Origin: Streptomyces monashensis | Lineage (GTDB): Bacteria; Actinomycetota; Actinomycetes; Streptomycetales; Streptomycetaceae | Assembly (NCBI RefSeq): GCF_001866665.1 | Contig: NZ_MLYO01000010.1 | Location: 118,109 to 182,108 of the forward strand | Direction of reading: 5' to 3' | DNA: 64,000 bases | Shown here: positions 55,530 to 63,959 of the stretch, piece after piece | Layout: each line of letters opens with the position of its first letter | Numbering within the stretch: the stretch's first letter is position 1 | Made by a program: the position numbers and the translations under genes | The notes under the pieces: model-generated | What the model was told of the DNA's origin: nothing | Database searches by the model: none | What the model saw: the letters and a program-made list of their open reading frames with translations, nothing else

Positions 55530-56897
55530 ATGGTGCACGATCCGTGGCAGCGGCCGAGCGGGCGGCATCTGGAGGCCGCACCAGCCGCCGCGTCACAGCA
55601 GCAGGCACGGGGCCGGACCGGGGACGGGGCGGCCGCGCAGGAGCCCTCGCCCGCCCTCGGTCGGCACCGCCTCCAGCAGCTGTTGGGCGCGGTCGTGGCG
55701 GTCAGCGCCGATCTGGACACCCGCACCGTGCTGCACCGGATCGTGGAAGCGGCCACGGACCTCGTCGGGGCGCGCTACGGGGCGCTGGGCGTGCTCGGGG
55801 AGGACGGCGTCTTCACGGATCTGATCACTGTCGGCATCGACGACCCGGACCTGTGCGCCGCCATGGGCCTGCCGCAGGGCCACGGCCTCCTGCACGCCCT
55901 GGTGGACGACCGGCGGCCACTGCGGGTGTCGGACATGGCCACACATCCTCGTGCAGTCGGCTTTCCGCCCGGGCACCCGGCCATGCGCACCTTGCTCGGT
56001 GTTCCGCTCACGGTGCGCGACACCCTTTACGGCACTCTCTACGTCGCCGACAAGAAGGACGGAACACCCTTCACCAATGACGACGAGGACCTGCTGGAGG
56101 CGCTCGCCAGCGCCGCGGGCATCAGCCTTGAAAACGCCAGCCTGTACGAGCGCCTCAAACGCGCCGCCGAGCACTTCCAGCGCCGCATGCTGCCCGTCCT
56201 GCCGGACCTGGCCCCGCTCCAGGCGGCGGCCCGCTACGAGCCCGCATCCGAACTGCTCAGAATCGGCGGAGACTGGTACGACGCCATGGTCCTGCCCGAC
56301 GGTGCCACCTGTGTGGTGGTGGGCGACGTGACCGGACACGACGTCGAGGCCGCCCCGCCGATGGGGCAGATCCGCAACATGCTGCGGGCGCTTGTCGGTG
56401 ACCGGTACGGGCCGCCCGGAGTGATCGTGTCGCGCCTCGACCGCGCCCTGACGATGCTCGAAAACCCGCCGACCGCCACCCTGGTCCTGGGCCGCATCGA
56501 GAACCGCCGGGGGAAGTACACCTTCGGCTGGAGCAACGCCGGGCACCTGCCGCCGCTGCTGATCTGCGCAGACGGCGACACTCGCTACCTGACGCCCAGT
56601 CGGCACGGCATACCCGTGGGCATCGACGCGTCCGTCCCCCGGTTCACCCACGAAACCCCCCTCCCGCCCGCAAGCACCCTGCTGTTGTTCACCGACGGGC
56701 TGGTCGAGCGTCGCGACCAGGACATCGACACCGGACTGAACGACCTGGCCGAGCAGGCCGCCCGCCTGGCCACGGCACCCCTGGACGAGCTGTGCGACGC
56801 CTTGACCACGCGACCGGGCCAGACGTTCGACGACGATGTCGCTGTACTCGCCCTACGCCTCCCGGGCGACCCGAACCACCCGTGCATCGTCGTGTAG
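55530..56897 (+). CDS. GAF-SpoIIE (PP2C) serine phosphatase
   Basis: 455 residues; ATG with GAGAGGAAG. A GAF domain covers about 50-200 (LDTRTVLHRIVEAATDLVGA, YGALGVLGEDGVFTDLITVG). The SpoIIE/RsbU phosphatase (about 225-450) keeps its metal sites in IGGDWYDAMVLPDG, VVGDVTGHDVEAA, GHLPPLLI and FTDGLVERRDQDID, ending QTFDDDVAVLALR. Such proteins dephosphorylate STAS anti-anti-sigma factors. A STAS gene lies immediately beyond on the opposite strand. Many Streptomyces carry dozens of these pairs, so the target sigma factor is not predictable. Confidence 0.95.
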   Translation: MVHDPWQRPSGRHLEAAPAAASQQQARGRTGDGAAAQEPSPALGRHRLQQLLGAVVAVSADLDTRTVLHRIVEAATDLVGARYGALGVLGEDGVFTDLITVGIDDPDLCAAMGLPQGHGLLHALVDDRRPLRVSDMATHPRAVGFPPGHPAMRTLLGVPLTVRDTLYGTLYVADKKDGTPFTNDDEDLLEALASAAGISLENASLYERLKRAAEHFQRRMLPVLPDLAPLQAAARYEPASELLRIGGDWYDAMVLPDGATCVVVGDVTGHDVEAAPPMGQIRNMLRALVGDRYGPPGVIVSRLDRALTMLENPPTATLVLGRIENRRGKYTFGWSNAGHLPPLLICADGDTRYLTPSRHGIPVGIDASVPRFTHETPLPPASTLLLFTDGLVERRDQDIDTGLNDLAEQAARLATAPLDELCDALTTRPGQTFDDDVAVLALRLPGDPNHPCIVV

Positions 56898-57073
56898 CAG
56901 CGTGCAATGGCAGCACCATGACCGAAGCCGTCTCACCCTGCCACCCCTGAGACCGGCCGACGCAGGACCGGACCTGCCCCGGCGACCAACCAGGCGTTCG
57001 ACAACGTCAGCAGCGCCGACTCGCGGAAGGCGCGCTGCCCGAGGAGACCAAGCAGCCAACCGCCGTCGCCAGT

Positions 57074-57095
57074 CGCACACGTGACACAGTGTGCG
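57074..57095. terminator. bidirectional hairpin between convergent genes
   Basis: CGCACAC and GTGTGCG arms (7 bp, perfect) with loop GTGACACA, between the stops of the SpoIIE phosphatase and STAS genes. Confidence 0.45.
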
Positions 57096-57154
57096 TATTG
57101 CCTCCAGTGGCACACCTGCCTCACAGAACTCAAGGGCAACAGAACCGGAAGAGG

Positions 57155-57562
57155 TCAGCCGGAGGCGGGGTGAGGCCAGTGTGCCAGGCTGCCGAGCGCG
57201 GGGGCGGATCGCGTTGCTTCCTCCGTCGTGTTGTAGATCTCGTAGCTCTCGCTCATACCGGTGAGTTCGAAGATCCTCAGCATCCGGCTGGAGACGGACG
57301 CGATACGCAGCGAACCTTCGTGTTCACGAACGCGTTTGGTGATGGCCACGACCACGCCGAGCCCCACCGAATCCATGAAGGTGACGAAGCCCAGGTCGAG
57401 GACGAAGTGGCGGTATCCCTCATCAATGAGCTTGATCACCGCTTCACGGATCATGGGTGAGGTATGGGCGTCCACTTCACCGTCGACCTCGACAACGGTC
57501 CAGCCGTTCGCCACGTCGTAGCTCGCCATCATGCTCTGGTGCCGAACGAGGTTCGTTCGCAT
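57155..57562 (-). CDS. STAS anti-sigma factor antagonist
   Basis: 135 residues from the ATG at 57562, which has GAAGAGGG at the right distance. STAS pattern: GWTVVEVDGEVDAHTSPMIR, RHFVLDLGFVTFMDSVGLGV with the phosphorylatable Ser, and SLRIASVSSRMLRIFELTGM. BldG/RsbV-like factors bind an anti-sigma kinase when unphosphorylated and so free a sigma factor. The convergent GAF-SpoIIE gene is a candidate phosphatase. No anti-sigma kinase gene lies nearby. Confidence 0.93.
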   Translation of the reverse strand: MRTNLVRHQSMMASYDVANGWTVVEVDGEVDAHTSPMIREAVIKLIDEGYRHFVLDLGFVTFMDSVGLGVVVAITKRVREHEGSLRIASVSSRMLRIFELTGMSESYEIYNTTEEATRSAPALGSLAHWPHPASG

Positions 57563-57644
57563 GGCCATCCCTCTTCACGACTGCGGTGATCTGGCCCCCA
57601 CGGTCGACACTCGTGTCGTCGTCGGCGGCTCGCGTGCCCGCTCG

Positions 57645-58007
57645 TCACCGGTTCTTGGTCAGCCACTGTGCCAGGACGGCCGCCTGGCTGTGCCTCACGT
57701 CTTTGGTGGCGGTCACCAGCAGGAGCTTGTCGTGCGCCGCCAGGTCACGCAGATGTTCGACAGCCTCACGGTGCCCGGCGTCACGGAGTTCCGCAAGGTA
57801 GCGGCGGCGGAACTCGGTGAAGCGGCTGGGCTCATGGCCGTACCACTTGCGCAGCTCGCTCGACGGGGCGATATCGCGGAGCCACTCGTCCAGATGCGCG
57901 TCCTCCTTGCGCATACCGCGCGGCCAGACCCGGTCGACCAGCACGCGCTTGCCGTCCTTGGGTGATGTCTCCTCGTAGACTCTGCGACAGGCGATCTGTG
58001 TGGCCAT
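57645..58007 (-). CDS. DUF488 family protein
   Basis: 120 residues; ATG preceded by GGAGGGCGG. Family features: RRVYEETSPKDGKRVLVDRV, WPRGMRKEDAHLDEWLRDIA, APSSELRKWYGHEPSRFTEF, RRRYLAEL and the C-terminal LLLVTATKDVRHSQAAVL. DUF488 proteins are small, soluble and uncharacterised, often near stress or redox genes. Complete in length. Confidence 0.93.
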   Translation of the reverse strand: MATQIACRRVYEETSPKDGKRVLVDRVWPRGMRKEDAHLDEWLRDIAPSSELRKWYGHEPSRFTEFRRRYLAELRDAGHREAVEHLRDLAAHDKLLLVTATKDVRHSQAAVLAQWLTKNR

Positions 58008-58226
58008 CGCGCCGCCCTCCAGACAGATGCACCCCGGCCTTGAGCGGATGGACGACCTCACCCCCGGCCGCGGAGCGAATGTTCTTGACTTATCCATTTT
58101 ATCGAGGTCCGGTCACGTTCATGCCCCTCAATTCGACGGCAGTCCGGTGCTCGCCGTGGTGGCGCACTGTCACCGCGAACGGGCCCCAGCGCGCGGCCGG
58201 AGCGCAGCGGACAGACGACGGAAGGA

Positions 58227-58364
58227 ATGAGATCCGCGCATCGGGCACTGATCGTCGTGGATGTGCCGAGCGACTTCTGCGGGAGGGACCTGGCTGTCAG
58301 CGGCGGACCGGAAGTGCGCGACAGCGGAGGACGCCACCCGAGTGCCATGGGTCTACTCGTCTGA
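58227..58364 (+). pseudogene. N-terminal remnant of a nicotinamidase/isochorismatase
   Basis: A GAAGGA site and an ATG begin 45 codons: MRSAHRALIVVDVPSDFCGR, then DLAVSGG, the start of PncA-type nicotinamidases (IVVDVQNDF with the catalytic Asp). After about 27 residues similarity ends and a stop follows. The active protein needs about 190 residues with the later Lys and Cys, which are absent. Not a functional enzyme. Confidence 0.7.
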
Positions 58365-58476
58365 AGGCCAGCCGGTCGGGCGATCGGTCGGTAGGGCCCG
58401 CAAGGTGGGCTGGAGGGAGGATGCCCAGCTCTGCTCGCGCCGGAAAGCGGTTTCGCACCGGTCGCCTCCAGCGCGG

Positions 58477-59061
58477 CTACCCGGCGGCCTGCCCGGGGCC
58501 GGGCACCGGTTCGAGCTTGGTCACCGCGAACTCGATCCGGACGTCGTCGGCCAGCTTCAGTGCGCCGAGGAAGGCGCTGTACGGCTTGATGCCCCAGCCG
58601 GGCTGGGTGACGATCGCCGAGCCGCACACCATGCCGTCCCCGTCGCTTCCTCCGTGCACGGTCACCGGGTGGGTTCGGTCCTTGATGGTGAGATCTCCGG
58701 TGATCTCGAAGGACTCAAGCGTTCCCGTGACGCCCGTGGAACGGAAAGTGATGACTGGATACTGCGCCGTGTGCAGCAGAGCCTCGCCCTCCAGCGTCCG
58801 TTTGATGTCGGCGCGGTCGGCGTCCGTCAGGGGCTTGATCCCGCCGGCTCCCTCCCGGACGGTCAGCGATCCGGTCTCGACCGTCACGGTCACCGACGAC
58901 TTCCCGGGGTCGGCCGCGACAACCACCGCGTTCCCTGACCATCGGGTGGCCTCGATCGTGAGGTCATGACCCGCCTTCCGGCCCAGTCCGGCGCGGCCCG
59001 TCTTGATCAGCAGGCGGGCGGTGGGCGATCCGAAACCGTACGTTCCATCACTGACTGACAT
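58477..59061 (-). CDS. YceI family protein
   Basis: 194 residues. The lipocalin-like YceI fold is shown by YGFGSPTARLLIKTGRAGLG, DLTIEATRWSGNAVVV, then VTVETGSLTVREG, and the KRTLEGEALLHTAQYPVITF core, followed by DLTIKDRTHPVTVHG. No signal peptide, so probably cytoplasmic, unlike E. coli YceI. Members bind isoprenoid-type lipids. The ATG lacks a strong ribosome site. Confidence 0.92.
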   Translation of the reverse strand: MSVSDGTYGFGSPTARLLIKTGRAGLGRKAGHDLTIEATRWSGNAVVVAADPGKSSVTVTVETGSLTVREGAGGIKPLTDADRADIKRTLEGEALLHTAQYPVITFRSTGVTGTLESFEITGDLTIKDRTHPVTVHGGSDGDGMVCGSAIVTQPGWGIKPYSAFLGALKLADDVRIEFAVTKLEPVPGPGQAAG

Positions 59062-59229
59062 AAATCCGACTCTAGGTGACGGGGCAGGGTTTCTCCGCAG
59101 ACCTGTTGAGGTGCACCGGGTGCTGGCCGGTTGCCAGCAGGATGCGCACTGCACGAAACCCGACTGACACAGGCTCGTCAGTGCGACAGGCTGTCCGTTT
59201 GCCGTACTGACGAATGAAAGGCAGTCCGC

Positions 59230-61194
59230 ATGCCGCACCCTGCACCGCAACCGGCTGCCGAGTCGACCGACCTGCTCACCGCGGAACTGGTGGTGGACAT
59301 GGCCGCCCCCGTGGCACCGGCCATCTCGCCGGACGGGCGCCTGGTCGCCTACGGCGTGGTCGCGAACAGCGGGAGGGACGGACGTCCGCACAGCTCTGTA
59401 TGGGTCGCCGCCGCCGATGGCAACGCAGCCCCGCGCAGGCTGACCGACGGCACGGCCCGCGACGCCGCCCCGAAATGGGCGTCGGACTCGGCTTTTCTGT
59501 TTTTCACCTCCGACCGCGAGGAGCGGGGCACTGCTCAACTTCAGCGGATCCTTCTGGACGGCAGCGAGGACAGCGCCGAGGCAGAGTCCCTGACCAGGTG
59601 GCGCGGGGGCATCTGCGACCACTACCCGCTCGCCGACGGCCGCACCGTCGCACTGCTCGCCGAGGACGAGCCCACCGCGGAGGACGAGCGCCGGGAGGCC
59701 GAGGGCGACGACGCGAAGGTCTGGGGCCGGCACCTCCCGGTCACCCGGCTGCGCCTGCTTGACCTGATGACCGGCGTGGTCCGCACCGTGAACGGCCTCG
59801 GGGACCGCCATGTCGTGGAGGTGGCCCAGCGTCCCGACGGCGGCCCGCTGGCCGTGCTGAGCTGGGCCACCCCCGAACTCGACCCCGGCGTCACGACGGC
59901 AAGACTGCATCTGCTCGCCCCGGAGACGGGGGCCGTCCAGGACCTGGGCCATGTCGGCGTCGAGGCCCAGTCCCCGGTCTGGTGGAATCACGACGCGACA
60001 TGGCATCTGGCCCACCTGGCGGTGCCCCCTGGGCACTTGGTAGGCGCACTCGCCGTGATCGACACGGTCCCGCCGGCGACCGGCCCGACCGTCGAACAGC
60101 GCAATCTCACGGTCGGCATGTCCGCCTGCCCCACCGAGCTGGTGCAGGTCTCCGACGGGCCGCCCCTGGCGCTGTTCGCCGACGGGCTGGATACCGCGCT
60201 GTACCGGCTCGATCCGCAGTCGCTAGGGTTCCGCCGATTGTCCTGCACGACCGGCACAGTCGCCGGGCTCACTGCGAGTCACTCCGGAGAGACCCTGGCT
60301 GTGCTGGCGAGCACGGCGTACGAGCCCATGAACGTCCACGCGGGACCCACGGGCGGGCCGCTGGTGCGGCTCAGCGACACCAGTCCCGAACTGCACGGAA
60401 TCCGCTGGGGTGTCCAGGAGCGGCTCAGCTACCGGGCGTCCGACGGACTCCAGTTGGACGGCCTGCTGATCCTGCCTGCCGGCCGGACTCGGGACGACGG
60501 TCCCTTCCCGCTTGTCACCCTGGTCCACGGAGGCCCCTACTTCCGCTCCGCCGACGGGTTCGCACTCACTGTGGTCGACTGCGGCCAGTGGCTGGCGACG
60601 GCCGGATACGCGGTCTTCCTGCCCAACCCCCGGGGCGGGTCAGGCCATGGCCATGAGTTCGCCGCCGCGGTGGCGGGCGCGGTGGGCGGCGACGAGTGGA
60701 CCGACATCCTCGCCGGGATCGAGCTACTGGTCGCCGAGGGAGTCGCCGATCCCGAACGCCTGGGCATCTCCGGCTGGAGCCACGGCGGTTTCACAGCGGC
60801 CTGGGCCATCGGCCAAACCGATCGGTTCAAGGCCGCCATAATGGGCGCCGGCATCAGCGACTGGGGCATGCAGGCCGGGACCGGCGACGACGGAATCCTG
60901 GACGCGGCGCTCGGCGGCAGCACCGGCTGGAACGGGCCGGGACCGCACATCCACGACCGGAACAGCCCGATCTCCTACGTGTCCCGGATTCGCACCCCGG
61001 TCCTGATCCTGCACGGCGAGCAGGACACCAACGTCCCACTCGGCCAGGCGGTCCACTTCCATCGCGCACTGCGCCACTTCGGCGTCGAGCACGAGTTCAT
61101 CGTCTACCCCCGAGAGGGGCACGGGCTTCACGAGCGCGCCCATCAACTCGACGCCCTCCGGCGCACCCGCGCCTGGTACGACCGCTGGCTGTAG
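59230..61194 (+). CDS. S9 family prolyl oligopeptidase-like peptidase
   Basis: 654 residues; AAAGG precedes the ATG. Residues about 20-390 form a propeller domain (PAISPDGRLVAYGVV, KWASDSAFLFFTSDREERG). The alpha/beta-hydrolase (about 400-654) has the nucleophile Ser in GISGWSHGGFTAAWA (about 517), Asp in HGEQDTNVPLG (about 598) and His in REGHGLHERA (about 632), with the oxyanion part GGPYFRSADG. Complete triad, no signal peptide, so a cytosolic acyl- or prolyl-peptidase. Confidence 0.95.
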   Translation: MPHPAPQPAAESTDLLTAELVVDMAAPVAPAISPDGRLVAYGVVANSGRDGRPHSSVWVAAADGNAAPRRLTDGTARDAAPKWASDSAFLFFTSDREERGTAQLQRILLDGSEDSAEAESLTRWRGGICDHYPLADGRTVALLAEDEPTAEDERREAEGDDAKVWGRHLPVTRLRLLDLMTGVVRTVNGLGDRHVVEVAQRPDGGPLAVLSWATPELDPGVTTARLHLLAPETGAVQDLGHVGVEAQSPVWWNHDATWHLAHLAVPPGHLVGALAVIDTVPPATGPTVEQRNLTVGMSACPTELVQVSDGPPLALFADGLDTALYRLDPQSLGFRRLSCTTGTVAGLTASHSGETLAVLASTAYEPMNVHAGPTGGPLVRLSDTSPELHGIRWGVQERLSYRASDGLQLDGLLILPAGRTRDDGPFPLVTLVHGGPYFRSADGFALTVVDCGQWLATAGYAVFLPNPRGGSGHGHEFAAAVAGAVGGDEWTDILAGIELLVAEGVADPERLGISGWSHGGFTAAWAIGQTDRFKAAIMGAGISDWGMQAGTGDDGILDAALGGSTGWNGPGPHIHDRNSPISYVSRIRTPVLILHGEQDTNVPLGQAVHFHRALRHFGVEHEFIVYPREGHGLHERAHQLDALRRTRAWYDRWL

Positions 61195-61227
61195 GCCCGT
61201 ACCAGGGTGGGCACCGAGTCGTGAACA

Positions 61228-61494
61228 ACGAGTGGCGAAAGCGAGCTCTTTGATCCAGATCATCGATGCGCGTAAGCAGAGGCGAGCGAGGTAGCCGATG
61301 GCGGATGCGTCGTCGCTCCTCGCGCCCGGGATCGGCGTCCTGTCCGGTCTGTTCTTCAGGACTGCCCCCTTTGGCCTGGTCTTCTCCTCTCCGATGGCGC
61401 CCTTCTCCAGAGCGGTCAGGACGTCTTCGCCCAAGTGCGTCCCGGCGGCGTCGTGGTGGGCACGCGTAGTGGTGGAGTCGATGCTGACCAGGTG
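61228..61494 (-). pseudogene. remnant of an IS transposase
   Basis: An 89-residue piece reads HLVSIDSTTTRAHHDAAGTH, then GEDVLTALEKGAIGEEKTRP and AIGYLARLCLRASMIWIK. VSIDSTTTRAH matches the first DDE Asp region of IS5-type transposases. It has no start, no second or third catalytic residue and no clear terminal repeats. Its GC profile is like the host's, implying an old insertion. Confidence 0.7.
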
Positions 61495-61654
61495 TGCTGA
61501 CCGTCCGCCCCGCCGGTACCGTCCCGAACGCCGGCAGCGGGGACGACGCCGGGAAGAGGATCCGGAGCGGCACGCCGCCATCGGCGCCGGCGCCGACGAC
61601 TCGCCCACCAGACGCCGACGGCACTCTGGACGCGGTGGACTCCATGATCGAGAG

Positions 61655-61939
61655 TCAGCACCACGCAGTCCCACCCCCCGGTGAGGAAATCTGGATCACG
61701 CGGGGCGGCGGGGTGGAGCCGGGTCGGAGGGCGTGCGGGACGCCATGCGGCAGCAGGACGAACTGCCCCCTGCCGGCGGTGTGGACGGTCCCGTCGAACT
61801 CGATGTCCAGCTTGCCGTCGAGCACATAGACGCACTCGTCTGCCACGTGGTGCGTATGGTGCGGGATCGGCTGCGCCACCGTGACCTGCAGCAGCGAGAA
61901 GAGCCCATCGGAGTCGGCCGTTCGGGCCTTGACGCTCAA
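61655..61939 (-). pseudogene. truncated cupin-domain gene
   Basis: About 94 residues: HHTHHVADECVYVLDGKLDI, GTVHTAGRGQFVLLPHGVPH and ALRP are the cupin core with the metal-binding His residues. The only start in frame is a TTG (61939); a better ATG with GAAGAG (near 61963) lies in another frame, so the 5' end may be shifted. The C-terminal half of a usual 150-residue member is replaced by sequence next to the transposase remnant. Confidence 0.6.
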
Positions 61940-61974
61940 CGCGGGCGGTAGCGCCGCTCATCTCTTCGCGGTGG

Positions 61975-62361
61975 TCAGCTCGTGCTCTGCCCGGCTTCCT
62001 CCATGACCGGGATGTGCAGGGTGAGCACGCCCGCGTCGTACTTCGCGCTGATCTTCTCCAGATCGAGCGACTCGCCCAGGAAGAGCTGACGGCTGAAGAC
62101 ACCGTGCGGCCGCTCGGCCACGAGCAGGTCGGCTTCCTTGGCGTCCGGGCCGAGTCGCTCCGCCCGTACGGTCAGGACGTTGCGCTCCACGTTGAGATCG
62201 ACGGTGTCCGGGTCGACGCCGGGCAGGTCGAAGTGAACGATGAAGGCGTCCCCGCTCTGGTAGGCATCCATCGGCATGGAGGCCGGCCGGGCGAGGGTGC
62301 CGAACACCTGCTGAGTGAGCCGGTCGAGGTCCCGGAAGGGGTCCGTGCGGATGAGCACCAT
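61975..62361 (-). CDS. Hsp20/alpha-crystallin small heat-shock protein
   Basis: 128 residues; ATG with AAAGGAG. An N-terminal arm ([20 protein letters not shown]) precedes the crystallin domain (about 40-120): [48 protein letters not shown], then the GVLTLHIPV strand. The end (EEAGQSTS) is shorter than in relatives, which usually carry an IEI-like tail for oligomer binding. It is an ATP-independent holdase in the cytoplasm. Confidence 0.93.
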   Translation of the reverse strand: MVLIRTDPFRDLDRLTQQVFGTLARPASMPMDAYQSGDAFIVHFDLPGVDPDTVDLNVERNVLTVRAERLGPDAKEADLLVAERPHGVFSRQLFLGESLDLEKISAKYDAGVLTLHIPVMEEAGQSTS

Positions 62362-62523
62362 CGTTCAGCTCCTTTCGCCTGGTGGGAACCGGTTCGTTGG
62401 CACTTCGCCGGTCCGGGCTCCGGGAGCCCGGAGCCCTCGGCCACGGTCCAGGTGATCATCTCCGCCTTCCGGCGTCAGCCCTGGCAGGCAGGGCATGGAC
62501 ATGGTCGAGGAGGGAGATTCCAG

Positions 62524-62655
62524 ACGGCGCGTCCGGTCGGTGTTGACCTCGGTACGACGAACTCGGTGGTCTCGGTCCTGGAGGGTGGCGAACCCACCGT
62601 CATCACCAACACGGGGGGAGCACGGACCGCCCCGTCGGTCGTGGCGTTCTCCAAG
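62524..62655 (+). pseudogene. 5' remnant of dnaK with start codon lost
   Basis: The frame reads [20 protein letters not shown], then [20 protein letters not shown], the first 44 residues of DnaK with its phosphate-binding LGTTNS. The codon in the Met position (62524-62526) is ACG instead of ATG, although GGAGGGAG lies upstream. After about FSK similarity stops and the minus-strand NDH-2 remnant begins. It is a remnant, not a gene. Confidence 0.82.
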
Positions 62656-62661
62656 ATCGCC

Positions 62662-63093
62662 GCGTCCGCAGAAGGCGGCCAGGTTGCGGGCCGCGGTCCG
62701 GCCCTGGGGGACGGCGTGCTGTGCGGTCATGGGGGTGAGCTGGCCGGGGCGGGCCGGGTCGGGGACCGCTGCGGCGTCGCCCCACGCGAAGGCGTCGGGG
62801 TGGCCGGGGACCCGCAGGTATGCGCCGACGCAAAGGCGGCCTTTCTCGGTCGGCAGGCCTAGGCCGGCGACGAGGGGGTCCGGGCGCACCCCGACGCACC
62901 GGACGAGAGTGCGTGTGGGGATGAACTCGCCGGTGGGCAGGGACACTCCCTCGGGGGTGGCTTCCTGCACGGAGGTGCCGGTGCGGATGTCGACGCCGAG
63001 GCTCGCGAGGACGTGGGCGGCCGTACGGGACAGGCGTGGGTCGAGTTCGGGCAGGACTCTGTCGGCGAGGTCGAGGAGCAGCCGGCGGGGCCG
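62662..63093 (-). pseudogene. internal fragment of NDH-2 (type II NADH dehydrogenase)
   Basis: The minus strand encodes [60 protein letters not shown] and [20 protein letters not shown], the second nucleotide-binding half of a flavin NADH dehydrogenase (pyridine nucleotide-disulfide oxidoreductase fold, with GDAAA near the FAD site). The N-terminal GxGxxG and the C-terminal membrane part are missing. The intact frame beginning MQEATPEG is only an internal Met. Confidence 0.8.
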
Positions 63094-63200
63094 GTGATCG
63101 GTGCGCGCCTGGGGGTGCCAGGTCGGGCGGCGGGGGGCCGGATGATCACCAGCACGCGATACTTCTACAGACCTGTAGATCGAGCGCGGAGGCAGTCCTG

Positions 63201-63371
63201 ATGTTCGGCTTGAGCGAGCCGGCCGTGATCCTGGCGGTCGTGGCCGTGATCGTCGGGATACGCAGGCTGCCGGAGCTGACGCGGTCGGCGGGCAGGGCGA
63301 CGCGGATCTTCAAGAGCGAGGCCAGGGCGCTGAGGGACGAGGAGACACCGGAGCGCCGTACGCGTCGGTGA
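63201..63371 (+). CDS. tatA: TatA-like protein
   Basis: 56 residues; ATG with GCGGAGG upstream. A short amphipathic start (MFGLSEPAVILAVVAVIVGI), a hinge RRLPEL, then an amphipathic basic helix (RSAGRATRIFKSEARAL) match the TatA/MttA/Hcf106 pattern. TatA oligomers form the twin-arginine export pore with TatC. It is shorter and lacks the usual FGSKKLP motif, with RRLPEL in its place. No tatC is nearby. Confidence 0.8.
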   Translation: MFGLSEPAVILAVVAVIVGIRRLPELTRSAGRATRIFKSEARALRDEETPERRTRR

Positions 63372-63406
63372 GCTGATCCGAGTGACCCGACTCACCAGAT
63401 CAAAAC

Positions 63407-63414
63407 TTGCGCAA
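63407..63414. promoter_or_regulatory. TTGCGCAA palindrome upstream of the small conserved gene
   Basis: An 8-bp perfect palindrome four bases upstream of the TAAACT -10 element (63419-63424). The GTG start is seven bases beyond the -10, so the transcript is probably leaderless and the palindrome would be a repressor site. Confidence 0.45.
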
Positions 63415-63431
63415 CCTCTAAACTGTGCGCC

Positions 63432-63665
63432 GTGGACACTACCGAAGTGACGGGTTGGGAGACCGCCGTACTCAAGGGCGGGCCGGCGGACGGGCTGCGG
63501 ATGAAGGTCGCCGACCGGCCGCGCGTGATCCAGGTGACGTGCCCCTGCAAGCTGGAGGCCGCCTCCCCCGACGGCGTACGGGCGGAAGCCGTGTACCTGT
63601 ACCGCCGCGACTACAGCGTGACCGACGAGCCCCTGCGGTACGGCTTCGACATCGCCAGCCCCTGA
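63432..63665 (+). CDS. small conserved hypothetical protein
   Basis: 77 residues from a GTG seven bases after TAAACT. Beta-rich pattern: WETAVLKGGPADGLRMKV, RPRVIQVTCPCKLEAASPDG, AVYLYRRDYSVTDEPLRYGF. A CPC motif lies at about 37-39. I do not recognise the family. It lies between the two TatA-like genes and converges with the second. Confidence 0.72.
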   Translation: MDTTEVTGWETAVLKGGPADGLRMKVADRPRVIQVTCPCKLEAASPDGVRAEAVYLYRRDYSVTDEPLRYGFDIASP

Positions 63666-63684
63666 CCGGCGCGGCGGGCGCGAC

Positions 63685-63891
63685 TCAGTCGACCGGTCGG
63701 GCCTCGGTGACGGGGGCGGGGGCCGGCTGAGTCGAGCCGTCGTCCTTCATGGCCTTGGCCTCGCTCTTGAGGATGCGCATGGACTTGCCCAGCCCGCGCG
63801 CGGCCTCCGGCAGCTTCTTCGAGCCGAACAGCAGGATGATGATGATCGCGACGATCAGCAGGTGCCAGGGTTCCAGTCCGTTGCGCAGCAT
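63685..63891 (-). CDS. tatA: TatA twin-arginine translocase component
   Basis: 68 residues; ATG preceded by GGAGAGG. Hydrophobic start [17 protein letters not shown], the classical hinge [16 protein letters not shown], amphipathic helix [16 protein letters not shown] and a short Pro/Ala tail. This is the canonical TatA signature. The tail is shorter than the 90-100 residue housekeeping TatA of Streptomyces, so it may be an accessory copy. A TATAGT -10 element and TTGCGCAA motifs lie upstream. Confidence 0.92.
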   Translation of the reverse strand: MLRNGLEPWHLLIVAIIIILLFGSKKLPEAARGLGKSMRILKSEAKAMKDDGSTQPAPAPVTEARPVD

Positions 63892-63932
63892 GACGCCCGC
63901 CCCTCTCCAGATACTTTTTCCAGATTGCCGTT

Positions 63933-63959
63933 TTGCGCAACTATACGACCGTGCGCAAG
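63933..63959. promoter_or_regulatory. promoter region of the second tatA gene with repeated TTGCGCA motifs
   Basis: On the minus strand a TATAGT -10 element (63945-63940) runs straight into TTGCGCAA (63940-63933), and CTTGCGCAC (63959-63951) lies 19 bp further upstream (centre to centre). The same motif lies by the promoter at 63407, so a common regulator may act on both. Confidence 0.45.

Noticed and set aside
62014..62862. 282-codon plus-strand frame across the Hsp20 gene and dnaK remnant
   Set aside because: The first part is antisense to Hsp20 and the last part antisense to the NDH-2 fragment; only the middle 44 codons are DnaK-like.
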